A stretch of 64,000 nucleotides of DNA from Agelaius tricolor (taxonomy: Eukaryota; Chordata; Aves; Passeriformes; Icteridae): assembly GCA_023055355.1 (NCBI GenBank), contig JALJCS010000035.1, positions 4,092,001 through 4,156,000 on the forward strand. Direction: 5' to 3'. Made by a program: the position numbers and the translations under genes. A model generated the notes under the pieces. It had not been told where the DNA came from. It ran no database searches and saw only the letters and a program-made list of their open reading frames with translations. Of this stretch, positions 48,701-60,030 are shown one piece after another (the stretch's first letter is position 1; each line of letters opens with the position of its first letter).

Positions 48701-49317
48701 TTCTTGGGATTTGTGCTGGTTAGAGTGATTTTGAGGTATGTACAAGTCTTTTTTCTTAGCTTGGCGGCTGAAGAAGGAGTCAGGACTCTTTTGTTTTCAT
48801 TTTCAAGGTTGTTTATTATTTCTTACCTATAACATTCTTTCTTTGGCTTGCTGAGGTCTGTTCAGCAGGACAGACAGAGGCACACTGACCACCCTTGGAT
48901 GCAGTGTTGTCTTTTATACTAAAAACTACATGTACATTATTTACAATAACTTCTTAATACTTATCACTTATGTTAGACAGTGAGTTTCTACTTTTAACCA
49001 ATCTAAAAGTGTCATTATTACAGCAGAAGATGGAGGCTAAGAAGAAGAAGAAGAAGAAGGAGAAAGACATGCTGAGATTCTTCTATCTTGCTTCTTGAAC
49101 CTCTATTCTAAAAACTTCAAAATTCTACATTTTCACTTTGTGATAAATTCACTATCATTCTACTTAAACTTTCGTGGCTTGCAGATCTTCATATAAGGTG
49201 GGTAATTTTTTCTATGGGTCAAAACCAAAGGCACAAGGGTCTTGGGCTCTGTGCCAAGGTCTCTGAGCTCCTTGTCAGGGTCTCAAGTCCTCTAGGGCAG
49301 TCAGAGGAATTCTGACA
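48701..49317 (-). mobile_element. Solo LTR, group A (copy 4) with target-site duplication
   Basis: The minus strand begins TGTCAGAATTCC and contains TATAAAAGACAAC and AATAATAAACAACC. It is flanked by ACCTG (48696-48700 and 49318-49322) at the same element end as copy 2, which supports both limits. A short AAG-type run near 49036-49065 shows slippage in the element's purine-rich part. Confidence 0.85.
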
Positions 49318-49530
49318 ACCTGTGGGATGGGGACAGCTCTGGGCTGGCAGTGAGGGGTTCAGTGTCCCTGCATTTCGGGTAAATATCCAATTGCAACCAC
49401 AGGGAGAAGGCTGGGCACTGCAGAGGTGACTCAAGAACACAATCTCGTTTAGTCTGTGCTCAGGCAGCCACACTCTAAAACACTCCAAAGCACTTGGGAG
49501 CATCCTGCAGCCTTCAGAGGGAGGACAAGG

Positions 49531-50045
49531 TGTTAAAAATAGGTTAGAAACTGTTGTAAAATGGTTCATAATTGTTAAGCATGTACTGTTAGTTTGGTTG
49601 TTATATTGTAAAAGGGGTTAGAAGGGCAGTTATAAGAAATTGCACCTCAGTCAAGTGCAGCACCCCCAAGTGAAACGAGCCAGCTTGGACAGAACTGTAA
49701 TGGCCAATCAAGGCCTTAAACCTTCATGCAAAGGAAGGATCCAAACAGAAACCAATCCAGAGGGACAAAGAACAGGATAAAAAGGGGGATCTGACCCAGG
49801 GAAGCTGTGCCCTTCCCCTGGAGCATCGGGGCCATCGCTGCTGAGCAGCCCCAGCGCCGGCGCTGCTCCGTCCTTGAGGGAACACTCCTGCCCGGCCCGG
49901 GCCCCCTGGCTTTGGGCCTTTCTGTTTATTATAATAAATGCTGAAATCACTTTAGTACCCCTTGCTTTGGGCCTTTCTTTTTATTATAATAAATGCTGAA
50001 ATCACTTTAGGACAGGGAGCCTGCTCTCGTTTTTATCAGCAGCAC
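49531..50045 (+). mobile_element. Solo LTR, group F, with internal tandem duplication
   Basis: It starts TGTTAAAAATAGG, has AGGATAAAAAGGGGG as TATA-type motif, then a GC-rich stretch, then TTATAATAAATGCTG as polyadenylation-type signal. The segment from CTTTGGGCCTTTCT to GAAATCACTTTAG occurs twice in tandem (about 49911-49952 and 49964-50010), so the signal is duplicated. The 3' limit is approximate. Confidence 0.8.
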
Positions 50046-50697
50046 AGCCAGAGCTCTGGCTGAAATAATCTGCTGAAATTATCCAAGGAAATGCCTCTGT
50101 GTTGTATCCTGGGGATCAGCTCTGCTCTGACACCCTCTTGTTCCACCAGACCCTCATCCCTAAAGGTCCCAAAGCCCCAGCCAGGCATTGATACCACTCA
50201 CAGAGCCCCCACACCCCCAGCTGCCTCCCCAGCACCCCAAAAATCTGCTCAACGGGGCCACAGATGCACAGGAGACGCTTCCAACACAGACGTCAAGGAT
50301 GAGTTGGTGCCCTTTGCAATCTCCTTCTGCTGCATTCCTACAGAGTGTGGCCAATTTGCATAATAAACACGAGCTATAAATGTCAAAATCGGCCACATCC
50401 ATGTCTTATTTTCAGTTCAGACTCTGATTGCATCTTTTTGACTCTAACTTGCCTTTGCAAATAGCTGGAGCCTGGCACTCTGTGGCTGCTGCTTTCCTGG
50501 ATCCGTGGGGCTGGGCTGCAGAGCCCCACATCCAACGTCCTCAGGGCCACCCCAGAGCTCCTGCCTTCCCTGAAGATGCAATTTGATGGCTCTGACCCTG
50601 CTGCCTGGCAAGAGTGGGCCAGGGAGGAGAGGAAAGTGTTGGGCCAGGGGGCAGAGCTGGATAGCAGCCTGGGGAGGTGGAGGGGCTCTCTGCATGC
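50046..50697. other. Unique intergenic sequence
   Basis: I see no gene, RNA or repeat that I can support in this interval. Confidence 0.5.
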
Positions 50698-51203
50698 TGT
50701 TAGGAAAATTAATCCACAAACACCAGAGCTTTATGTCCAAAAAGGAGACAGAGGAGTCATTTTTGGCTTTATTTAAATAAAGGGAGAGGCCATGGGGCAT
50801 TCCCCTGGGGTGTCTCACATTTTTGGAGGACACAATCTCCTTTTTATCCCAATTTCCTGTCCGCATTTCCCTTCTCTCTTTCCCCATTGGCTGAGGTACT
50901 TGAGAGGTACAGGCTACCTGAAACACCTGATACTTAAGATTCCCCTCTAATGTATAACCCTCCCTTTTCATTTTTAATTCTTATGGAATTTAGGGGGTTT
51001 TCTTCCCCATTCTTTCATCTTTCAATGCCTAATTTCATTTATCAGCAAACGCAAAGTTTAATTGTAATGGCAAATATCTTTTTCCATTCATCCATCAGTG
51101 GAATCCTTCCCATTGTTTTTTTTTTTTTTTATCTCCCAGTGCTGGTTTTATGTACCAGCAGACCCACAGCTGGTTTGTAAAGACAAATCTGCTATTCCTC
51201 TCA
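50698..51203 (-). mobile_element. Solo LTR, group C (copy 2)
   Basis: The plus strand runs from TGTTAGGAAAATTAATCC to ATTCCTCTCA and is colinear with 54800-55302. On the minus strand GGGATAAAAAGGAG is the TATA-type motif and TTAAATAAAGCC the polyadenylation-type signal. The length is 506 bp. Confidence 0.85.
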
Positions 51204-52190
51204 ACGCCAAGAGGGAAACTGAGGCAGAACCAGACAGGGATCTGGCTCTCCATGGCAGATCCACGCTGCAGATCAGGGTCCCCAGTGCCACCATTGTCTC
51301 ACCTTGCTCTGCACCATGTCCAGTGCCACAAGAATGGGAACATGTGGATTTTCCAAAATTGTGTTTTTGCAGGTGCAGGGTGAGGAGAGACGGCTTCAAA
51401 CCCTGGCACCTTCCAGACTTATCCGTGCACTCCTCTCCTGCTGAGCTGAGGACAAACCCCACACAAATCCCAAATATAAACCCACCTGCTGCTCTCCCTG
51501 ACAGCTCCACTGTGGGCCAGCATCCCTTGGCTCGTTTGAGCCTCGTCCCTAAACATTTCCAGATCCCTACGGCACCGCTCCTCATTCCGCTCTTCAAATG
51601 CAAATGAGGATTTGTAGGAAGCCATTTGATTCACGGGTTCATCCTTTATTTTGGCAGATAGCATCAGTTAAACGCCTGCTTATTTCTGCTTTCTGAGAAC
51701 AATATAAACCACTTAAGTACACATGCAAGACAGACTGAGCCCGAAGTGCTTATGAGCTGTTTGATTTACCGAGGTGTCTTTATCTTTGCCGAGTATCTCG
51801 CAAAGTCATTTATTATTTAGCAGTAAATTAAAGTAGAGGATCTGTGATTTTCAACAACAGAAATTAATATCCCAGCACTCCTTTGTACCATATATATCTA
51901 TAATTTACAGCGCTGGAACAGGCCAGACAGAGCTGCAAGACGATCAGTTTCCTTTCTCCCTTGTTACCTGCTGATCACTGCTGCATAGCAGGAATAAAAA
52001 ATGGACTGGCAGGAGAGACACTCCAACAGGAAAGGGTAGTTTTAAATTAAAAGTCCAGTTTTTGTGGTTCTCAAGAGGCCCCCTTTGCTTCCCACTGCCC
52101 TCCTGCACACATCACTTATGGCTAATAAAGTGAACAGGCAGCAACCTGGCCTTGAGACAGCTGAGTTGTAACCTCACTGGTTCTGTGCTT
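51204..52190. other. Unique sequence with a possible conserved non-coding element
   Basis: No repeat or gene was recognised. The segment at about 51600-51850 is AT-rich but keeps isolated CpGs (TTACCGAGGTG, TGCCGAGTATCTCGC) and homeobox-type TAATTA-like words. This combination is often seen in conserved regulatory elements. Confidence 0.4.
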
Positions 52191-52192
52191 GG

Positions 52193-52193
<1 letters not shown>

Positions 52194-52242
<49 letters not shown>

Positions 52243-52281
52243 TATTATTATTATTATTATTATTATTACTACTACTACTAC
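52194..52281. repeat. (AAT)n(ATT)n(ACT)n compound microsatellite
   Basis: About 16 AAT triplets switch directly to about nine ATT triplets and then five ACT triplets. The AAT and ATT halves are reverse complements, so the tract is a near-perfect palindrome able to form a hairpin. Confidence 0.97.
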
Positions 52282-52357
52282 ACCTGCAAGCCTTGGAAAC
52301 ACATGCTGTTGAATTCTTTGCCCACTTGTCCACAGTGAAGGGGTGGCCAGGGGTGGT

Positions 52358-52500
52358 ACAGAATCAGAATTCCAGAATAGTCAGGGCTGGAAGGGCCCTC
52401 TGGAGATCAACCCTGCTGCCAGGGCAGGGTCACCTGGAGCAGGGGACATGGAAACACCCCCAGGTGGGTTTGGAATGTCCCCAGAATGTGACTTTAGGAA
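52358..52500 (-). mobile_element. CR1 LINE 3' fragment
   Basis: The plus strand shows GAATTCCAGAATAGTCAGGG, CTGGAAGGGCCCTCTGGAG, CAGGGCAGGGTCACCTGGAG and GGTGGGTTTGGAATGTCCCC. This is a CR1 subfamily end in reverse orientation. Confidence 0.85.
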
Positions 52501-53050
52501 AAAGAACACATGCCTGGAGCTCCATCCCCTTCCTTTGGGTCTGTGCCAGCTCACCATCAGCAGCCTGGTGCCAGGTTCAAGAGCAGTATCATGGCCAGAA
52601 AGTTTTATGGGCTGTGTTGGGCTCTGGCTGACACAAAGCAGCCAATAATTTATAGCAATCTCATGTACTACAAAGGCAAAACATGTCCCTCTTGGATGGA
52701 GCTCTGCCAGCCTGAGGGATAAATCAGCTCCAGCAGGGAGCAAAGATGAGAAAAGCAGAATAAAAGACCCAAAATGTTCTACTTGGACAGTTTGGAAGGA
52801 GGAGAGAGAAGGGGCCCTGCAAATGCCCCCCTGGTGTGGGGTGTGTGGGCTGTGCCGTGGTTTCTAAACCTGCCTGGACCTCCAGCATCTCCTTCCATCA
52901 CCTTTTGTCCATGCCCACATGAGGACCCTGTCCTCTTGGAGCCCACCTGGGCTGCAGGATGAGGAGGTTTTGTCCCCCAGAGCAGTGGAGGGGCCAGGGG
53001 CTGCACCCCAGGAGCCATCAGGGGGTGTCAGGGGTGCACTCAGCAGCCAC

Positions 53051-53167
53051 TCCTTATTCCTTATTCCTTATTCCTTATTCCTTATTCCTTATTCCTTATT
53101 CCTTATTCCTTATTCCTTATTCCTTATTCCTTATTCCTTACTCCTTACTCCTTATTCCTTATTCCTG
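53051..53167. repeat. (CCTTATT)n heptanucleotide repeat
   Basis: About 16 copies of a 7-bp unit, with CCTTACT variants near the right end. Translations show a seven-residue period only because three units make 21 bp. Confidence 0.97.
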
Positions 53168-53535
53168 CCTGGAGAGGAGGCATGGCCACAACACTGCCTC
53201 AGGCCTGGCACAGGGTTTGTGCTGTTGGCCAACAAATCCATCCTCTGGAATAATCCCAGGACACTCAGCTCTACCTGAGATGCTGCCAGGAGGAGCAGCA
53301 CCCATGGGTGCTTTCTCCAAGCACCACCTCAGCCCAACAGAGCAGCACAACCCAACCTCCCAGCACCTCCAGAGGGGCTTCCCTGCACCAGGGACCAGAG
53401 TTCCTCACACCAGGACAGTGCCAGTCTTGCCATGATGGTTCTGCCACAAGGACCAGGCTCCCTGGCCTGCTGATCCCTCATTCCCACCCTGTCTCAGGCT
53501 GAAAGCTGGAGCTGGGTGTGTGTTCTGTTCCCACC

Positions 53536-54187
53536 TGTCAGAGCTGGGGCATTCTCTGCTGTTCATGGGGCAGTTTTTTCTTTATCTCTCCCACAGCCAA
53601 CCCTCCCTCCAGGAGATCTCTGCTGTCCATGGCCACTGAGTGTCCCTGCAGGGCTGATCCAATTCCAGCATCCCATGGGGAGATGCTGCATTGCCCAGGG
53701 CAGGAGCCAAGCATTCCTACCTGGATCCAATCTGAGGTGCTGGGACAGCCCAGCAGCCTTTGTCCAGTGCATTGCCAGAGGAGCAGCTTCTGCTGCCCTG
53801 CATTGCCAGAGGGAGCCCAGGCCCATCTCCAGCAGCCCTGGAGCTGCAGAGGAAAACTCCCCCCTTGTGCAGGATCCCTGCTCCAGCAGAGCCACAGCTG
53901 GCACTGCAGGAGGGCTGAGCCCCCATGGGATGGGGCTGTGCCACCCCTGACACACAGGGGGACAGGGCATGGTCTGACTCTGGCAGGGGTTTGGTTTCTG
54001 TTTTGTACTATTGCATTTGTATTTTTAATTTTCCTACTAAAGAACTGTTATTCCTATTCCCATATCTTTGCCTGAGAACCCCTTAATTTCAAAATTATAG
54101 CAATTCAGAGGGAGGGGGTTTACATTTTCCATTTTAAAGGAGGCTCCTGCCTTCCTTAGCAGACACCTGGCTGTTCAAACCAAGACA
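53536..54187 (+). mobile_element. Solo LTR, group B (complete copy)
   Basis: It begins TGTCAGAGCTGGGG and ends AACCAAGACA, 652 bp, and is colinear with the left edge of the window (1-650). The two copies share long identical blocks but differ around 53951-54000. Flanks CCACC and AGCAC do not match, so no target duplication is evident. Open frames across it, up to 185 codons, are not viral genes. Confidence 0.85.
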
Positions 54188-54799
54188 AGCACACTTGCTC
54201 ACCACGGTCTCACAGGCTGGATTGCTCCCAAATTATACATGTGCCCTTCAATTTCTCAGCTAAATTAAGAGAGTTGTTTTTCTTGCAGCCAACCAGATAA
54301 GAACATGGAAAGACATCAGGAAACTCAGCCTGTAACAAGTCACACTTTTCCTCTCTCTTCTCCTCAGTGTAGAGAAATATCCAAGGAGAAACCATGGCAG
54401 AGTTATTTGTCTTTGTTTTTGGGAAGAAAAGCAAGTTGATTAAAAGCAAACAAAAAGCAAGAGCTGTGGACTCCCAGAGGCTCCCTTGAAAGGAGTTCCA
54501 AGGGAAAAAAAGGAATAAAAAACTGGAAACATTAGAGCAAGACATTTAAGCTTTGAAGACCATAACAGTTATGGATGAATTAAACCAGACAGGAATTAGC
54601 ACTGAAAGCTACAATACCTGAGGAGATGGGGAAAATTGGTTTCTTCATGCCCATCAAGCCCTTCCAGGGATGCTCCTGCCAGGATGGGTGTAGGGCCAGG
54701 CTCTGTGATGTCCCTGGCAGTGCCTGCACATGGTGGCTGGGCTGGGACAGGGGTTATCATCAGGAGAAACACTGCTGCCTCCTGGTTTGGGATTGCAGC
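54188..54799. other. Unique intergenic sequence
   Basis: No gene, RNA or interspersed repeat was recognised here. Confidence 0.5.
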
Positions 54800-55302
54800 T
54801 GTCAGGAAAATTAACCCAGAAACACCCGAGCTTTATGGCCAAAAAAGAGACAGACGAGTCCTTTTTGGCTTTATTTGAATGAAGGGAGAGGCCATGGGGC
54901 ATTCCCCTGGGATCTCTCGAATTTTTGGAGGACACAGCCTCCTTTTTATCCCAATTTCCTGGCCACATTTCCCTTCTCTCTTTCCCCCTTGGCTGAGGTA
55001 GTTGAGAGGTTCAGACTTCCCAAAACACCTGATACCAGAGATTTCCCTCTAACGTATAACCCTCCCTTTTAATTTTTAATTCTTACAGAATTTAGGGGTC
55101 TTTCTTCCCCATTGTTTCTTTCATCTTTCAATGCCTAATTTCATTTATCAGCAAACCTAAAGTTTATTTGTAAAAGCAAATTTCTTTTTCCATTCATCAA
55201 TCAGTGGAATCCTTCCCATTGTCTCTTTTACCTCTCAGTGCTGGTTTTACCTACCAGCAGACCCACAGCTGGTTTGTAAAGACAAATCCACCATTCCTCA
55301 CA
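54800..55302 (-). mobile_element. Solo LTR, group C (copy 3, complete)
   Basis: On the minus strand it runs TGTGAGGAATGG ... TTTTCCTGACA over 503 bp. GGGATAAAAAGGAG is the TATA-type motif and CAAATAAAGCC the polyadenylation-type signal. Flanks GCAGC and AGGCC do not form a duplication. Confidence 0.85.
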
Positions 55303-55913
55303 AGGCCACCCTGGGAGCCCTGCCCAGAGCAGGGATGGGGCAGCAGCCTCTCTGCTCCCCCAGGAACTCTGCTAATCCCTGGGATGATGCCACTTGGAGC
55401 TGCAGATAAGGAGGGAGCACAGAACTCCTCCAGGAGCCTTGGGAGGCACCTGAAGTTTATCTGCTCGGTGTCTGCTGGCTGGAGATTACCGGCTTTTATT
55501 TCCTTCTTTCCAGTGGCAAGAGAAAAAAAAAAAGCAGTAAATAGGAAAAAAGCCCATCCTGCATGCAAAGCATGATCCTCAAATAAATACCACAGCTATG
55601 TTATCCCATTAAAAAAGCATTTAGCTTTGAGCTTTGCACACCAGGAGCTCTGGCTGTGGAGAGGAGGGGGATTGGTGCCTGCCAGCTGCTCCTGCCTCTT
55701 GGCAAACCATTTCCTCCTGGGGCAGGAATTATTTAACAGAGCCACTGACTACAGACCTGCCCTGGAGTTAATTTACTTGGAAAACCAATAAATTGGGTTA
55801 GGTACTTCTGTAGATCAGGAGTCCTGAGCAGGGATGGGATCCAGCTCTCCAAGATTCCACCTTTCCTTTATTAATAATCCTGTCGGGCTCCCCTTGCTCT
55901 GCCTGTCCTGCCT

Positions 55914-55967
55914 GGAGCTCTTGAGCTGCAAATTCCTCTGCTGGTTCTGCAGAAAAGGAATGGCTGG
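55914..55967. repeat. Direct repeat flanking LTR group G, left copy
   Basis: The segment starting GGAGCTCTTGAGCTGCAAAT and ending AATGGCTGG recurs at 56492-56545 with few differences. It is far longer than a retroviral target duplication, so it reflects a local duplication or a repeat split by the insertion. Confidence 0.8.
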
Positions 55968-55997
55968 AAATGGATTTATAGAGAGTTCTCAGGGCCT

Positions 55998-56400
55998 GAC
56001 AGAAGGCTCACATAGTATTCATGTGTATGCAAACTTGGAGATAAGAAATGCTGACTTAGAAATGCCATGGAATTGGACAGACATTGCTGAGAGAGAAATG
56101 GAGCTAGAAACAAGTTTCAAAGGATGGCCTTGCCAAAAAACACTAGATATTTTGGAGAAATTAGAGCTATGAAAGGTGCATTGTAGTAGGGCCCACAAAG
56201 AATAATTTTAGATCATTTCCTTTAAGGCATTTACAGCATGGTGTGGCAAAACCTGAATGTTTTTGAAGCATGGTATGGCAAAACCAGCATGGTGTGGCTA
56301 AGAAACACTTAGAGTGAATTGTAATTAGGAAATAGTTTGCTTCTGATTGTGATGGTGTGAATGATAACATTTTTATTGTCTCACCCTTCAAACGAGACTG
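55998..56400 (+). mobile_element. Probable solo LTR, group G
   Basis: Blocks such as ATGCTGACTTAGAAATGCCA, AACAAGTTTCAAAGGATGG, TGTAGTAGGGCCCA and the repeated GCATGGTGTGGC resemble a songbird LTR I recognise only generally. It occurs once in this window, so limits and orientation are approximate. Confidence 0.5.
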
Positions 56401-56491
56401 AAAATGGAATAAAAGTTTTTAAAACACCTCTCAGTTACCCCATCTCTGGGTCAGGAAAAGGGTATTGTCCTACAGCTGTGGAGCTGGGAAT

Positions 56492-56545
56492 GGAACTCTT
56501 GAGCTGCAAATTCCTCTCCTGGCTCTGCAGAAAAGGGGTGGCTGG
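56492..56545. repeat. Direct repeat flanking LTR group G, right copy
   Basis: This is the second copy of the 54-bp segment at 55914-55967. It starts GGAACTCTTGAGCTGCAAAT. Confidence 0.8.
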
Positions 56546-57296
56546 CCCATTGTGCTCTGATGGTCCTCCAAGGGCAGCGAATCACCCGACCTCCAGCAGA
56601 TGAATGGGAAGGAAACGCTCCACAGCACCGGGGCAGAGATAAGGATGCTCGGTGAGAAGAAAAAAGCCAGGGAGATCTCTATCAAATAATGTGCTCCTGT
56701 GTGATTCTCACAGTGGGGAGGCTGGGCTGGGCTCCCCGGCACTCTGGGAGGGAAATTCAGGACGGTGGAGATTACACAAAGCATAAAATTCTGTTCGCAC
56801 TGTTGCAGCAGAGTTAATCGAGTTGTATATTTTTGTTTTGGAGGAGGAGGCGGTAAAATGAGGCAGCAAGGGCCAGCTCCAGCCCCTCCACCGTGTGGGT
56901 GCTGAGGGTGGGTGGCTCTGGTGGCTGCACCAGCTCAGGTTTGACAAACTGGGTTTGCAGGTGCATCCCCTGTCCTTGGGGGGGTGACAAGACCAGGGGA
57001 TGTGTCACCCACCTCCATGGAGAGAAACCACCTCTGTGGAGCCCCTCTGCCCTCAACATCCCCAGCTCCTCACAGGTCCCTCTCCTGCTATCTCTTCTTT
57101 ACTTTTGTTTACCCCCCCTCCCATTTTACAGCTTTTATCTCAATTCCAGCTGATCACAGCTGACCAATCCTGCCAAAACTTTCCTTTGGATGGGAAGGAT
57201 GTGAGACACCCTCATGAGTGGTGCCTCCAGCAGCACATTTCAGTCCCTGCCTCAGTGCTCACACTGCTGAGAAGCTGGGAAAGGGCATGGGAGAGA
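56546..57296. other. Unique intergenic sequence
   Basis: No gene, RNA or repeat that I can support; open frames are short. Confidence 0.5.
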
Positions 57297-57645
57297 TGCT
57301 GCTCACTTCCAAAAATTTAAATGGTTTATTAAAACCTTATCAAAAATACAACAGAAGACTGAATAGAGAAAATATTATGGGAGCAGATGATTTTTCCCAT
57401 CATGTGCTCATCCACACAATGGAGGTTTTGCCTTTTAACCCTTTAGCCCCTCCCAGAGTTTGGTCCATCTGCTCCTTCTTCACTGTCCAGTGGTGGAGTT
57501 TTACTTTTTTACATCTTGATTGGAGGTCAGGTGCTGCCATAGTGACAAACTGACCCTCCCAAATGTCCCAAACCCAGGCCACCCCATGATAACAACACAA
57601 GGGGGGGTAAAACACAACTATAAAGCTATAAAACTTCTCCTAACA
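57297..57645 (-). mobile_element. Solo LTR, group H
   Basis: On the minus strand it starts TGTTAGGAGAAG, has GGGTTAAAAGGC as TATA-type motif and GGTTTTAATAAACC as polyadenylation-type signal about 40 bp before the end. The length is 349 bp. Only one copy is in the window, and no clear target duplication was seen. Confidence 0.7.
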
Positions 57646-58060
57646 CATGATATTTCCCTTTAAATTGTGAGAGTCAACCATCCCATTACTCATCCATCAC
57701 AGGAGAACTGCAGCCAGCAAGGGCTTGCTGTGGTATTTAAAAAGCTCTGGACCAAGCATTTTCATCCTGAACCATAAATTTGAAAAGCCTTTTCACCCTG
57801 GAATATTTAAGCCTCCTGCTGAGTGCCTCAGATTAGCAAACAGAGAGAGTTTGAGGATTTTCCTCCCATCATTTTGAGGCTTCTCCTGCCATCATTTCCC
57901 CCAAATCTTAGGAGAAGGGGACAGAATCAGGCAGGTACAGGGCTCAAAGCCATGCACCCTTCCCTGTTCCATGTCCCCATCTGCAGAGCCGAGAAAGGCT
58001 GAGCCCTCCTGGTGGCTTCAGATCTGAGCAACCCCAGGGCCACTAGGTGTCAGTGGAGAC
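57646..58060. other. Unique intergenic sequence
   Basis: I see nothing that can be annotated in this interval. Confidence 0.5.
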
Positions 58061-58067
58061 TGGGGAT

Positions 58068-58410
58068 GGGGAAGGAGGAAAGGAAAAGGAAAAAAGGAAA
58101 AGGAAAAGGAAAAGGAAAAGGAAAAGGAAAAGGAAAGGAAAGGAAAGGAAAGGAAAGGAAAGGAAAGGAAAGGAAAGGAAAGGAAAGGAAAGGAAAGGAA
58201 AGGAAAGGAAAGGAAAGGAAAGAAGTGTCGGAAGGAGGGAAGGAGGGAAGGAAGTGTCGGAAGGAAGGAAGGAAGTGTCGGAAGGAAGTGTCGGAAGGAA
58301 GGAAGGAAGGAAGTGTCGGAAGGAAGTGTCGGAAGGAAGGAAGGAAGGAAGGAAGGAAGGAAGGAAGGAAGGAAGGAAGGAAGGAAGGAAGGAAGGAAGG
58401 AAGGAAGGAT
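58068..58410. repeat. Long polypurine compound repeat
   Basis: AAAAGG hexamers give way to AAAGG pentamers, then GGAA tetramers broken by recurring GTGTC words (AAGTGTCGGAAGG), ending in a pure (GGAA)n run. The plus strand is almost entirely purine for over 300 bp. All long open frames across it are artefacts. Confidence 0.97.
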
Positions 58411-58795
58411 CCTTGCACGTGGACATCCCTCTGTATCCCTTCCTGCAGTGCCTGGGGACACCTTGTGTCACCTGCCACCCCAGGCATTGGTTTGGAGCTC
58501 TCCCCCACATGTCCAGAGATGGTTCAGAAGTTCCAACTCCCCATCCCTGGCACTGAGCAGGGAGCATCCCTCCTCTGAGCAGCCAGCTGCTCCTGGTGAG
58601 GCAATAAATGGGGTGTGGAACCAGCAGGGGAAAGAAATCAGGGCCTTTCTTTGAAGGGTGTGCTACACTTTCCTCGTTGGTGTGCAAGGGGAGCACCCTG
58701 TGGCATGGAGTGAGCTGTGGGGTCAGCTGTGCCTCCAGCCTGAGCTCTGCACTGTCCCCAAAATCCTGTCAGCTGCAGGAATGCACTGGCCATTT
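58411..58795. other. Unique intergenic sequence
   Basis: No gene or repeat was recognised here. Confidence 0.5.
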
Positions 58796-58935
58796 AACAT
58801 CCCCTAAAATCACCCAGCCCTTCCCACACCACCTGTGTTACATCCCCTAAAATCACCCACCTAAAACCACCCCTTCCCACACCAACCCTTCCCACACCAA
58901 CTGTGTAATAACATCCCCTAAACTCACCCACCCCT
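58796..58935. repeat. Imperfect tandem repeat around ACATCCCCTAAAATCACC
   Basis: The phrase CATCCCCTAAAATCACCCA with CCTTCCCACACCA recurs about three times with partial internal duplications. It is a small local array. Confidence 0.8.
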
Positions 58936-60030
58936 GTTTAAGACCCTCCTAAAATCCTCTGAGCCTGCAGATCCTTTGCTTCCCTTTCCAACAGGCTTTG
59001 CCCCACAGGTGAGGGATTATTTTGGTTTTCCCCAGAGGATGAGGCACATCACAGCACCAGCCAGGCTGGGATGCTCCAGGGCAGAGGGCAGCCCCCATCC
59101 CAACCCTCCTCTTCCTCCTCCCTCTCCCCAGGACTGCACCAGGAGCTTTTCTGCTGCCCCTCACTGCCACATCCACCTGGGACCCTCTCCAGCAGGCTGG
59201 GCTCGCTCCCAGCATTGACACATAACAAATAAATACCAAATGCCTTATTTTTGTGGAAAATGAGGTGTGGGGATGTTACCAAGCAGAGAGATTTGATTTT
59301 GTGCTCACTGAATTATGACACATCAGTGGCAACCTCCCAATGCGATGCAGTTTCACATCACCACTGGATGACTATTTAGACAGAGTTTGAAGTAATTCCC
59401 CAGCTTTTCCCAGCAAAACACTTCAAGATCGCCTTTTTCCCAGCAAATATACCCTGCAATTTCCTTTTCTAGTAAAAAAAATAAGTGCTTTGCATCAAAT
59501 TCTCAACTATCTCCTGTTGTAGCTGAAGGTTCACAGATATTAAATGGCACAGGAGGGTAAAACTCCCATTATCTTGCCAGTCTGGAGCTCCCTTTGTCTT
59601 CCCTGTTTCCAGACCTGGCATCCATCCCTCAAATACAAAAAATTCCATTTCTCTCCTTCCAAATATGTTCCAAGACTCAGAGGGCTACAGAAGAGCAGCA
59701 GGGCCCACACCCCAAAATCCTCCTGAAAACCCACACTGATGAAAACATTTCACTTTCTTTGAGCTCATTTTTAAAATTTTGGTTCAGTTTGATTTTTTTT
59801 TTAACAAATAAACCATTTTTTTCATGGTTTATTGGCTGAAGAGGTTCTTACAGATAAAGTTTGCCTTGCACCCATGGTGGATGGATGGAGAGAGGTTTGC
59901 TGGGCTGGAATCACCTGTTCCCAACCGAGGGCAGAGTCAGGGGGGTGTTCTGCTGAATTTCCTGGGATTTTAGGCAGGATGTGCATGGATGGGGGTTTTG
60001 GTGACTCTGAGCTCTGGGCTGCCAGGGAAA
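58936..60030. other. Unique intergenic sequence
   Basis: No gene or RNA was recognised. Short T- and A-rich runs occur near 59.76-59.83 kb. Confidence 0.5.

Noticed and set aside
53518..54075. A 185-codon frame in the group B LTR, also seen at 90-491
   Set aside because: It lies in LTR sequence with TG/CA ends. It shows no gag, pol or env similarity, and the two copies diverge without respect to frame.
1..54187. One large provirus bounded by the two group B LTRs
   Set aside because: They are 53 kb apart with SEC14L1 exons and unrelated elements between, and no viral internal genes; they are independent solo LTRs.
58012..58696. Several overlapping frames of 150-217 codons (KGKERKGKE, LPSFLPSF types)
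   Set aside because: They are products of the polypurine/polypyrimidine repeat.
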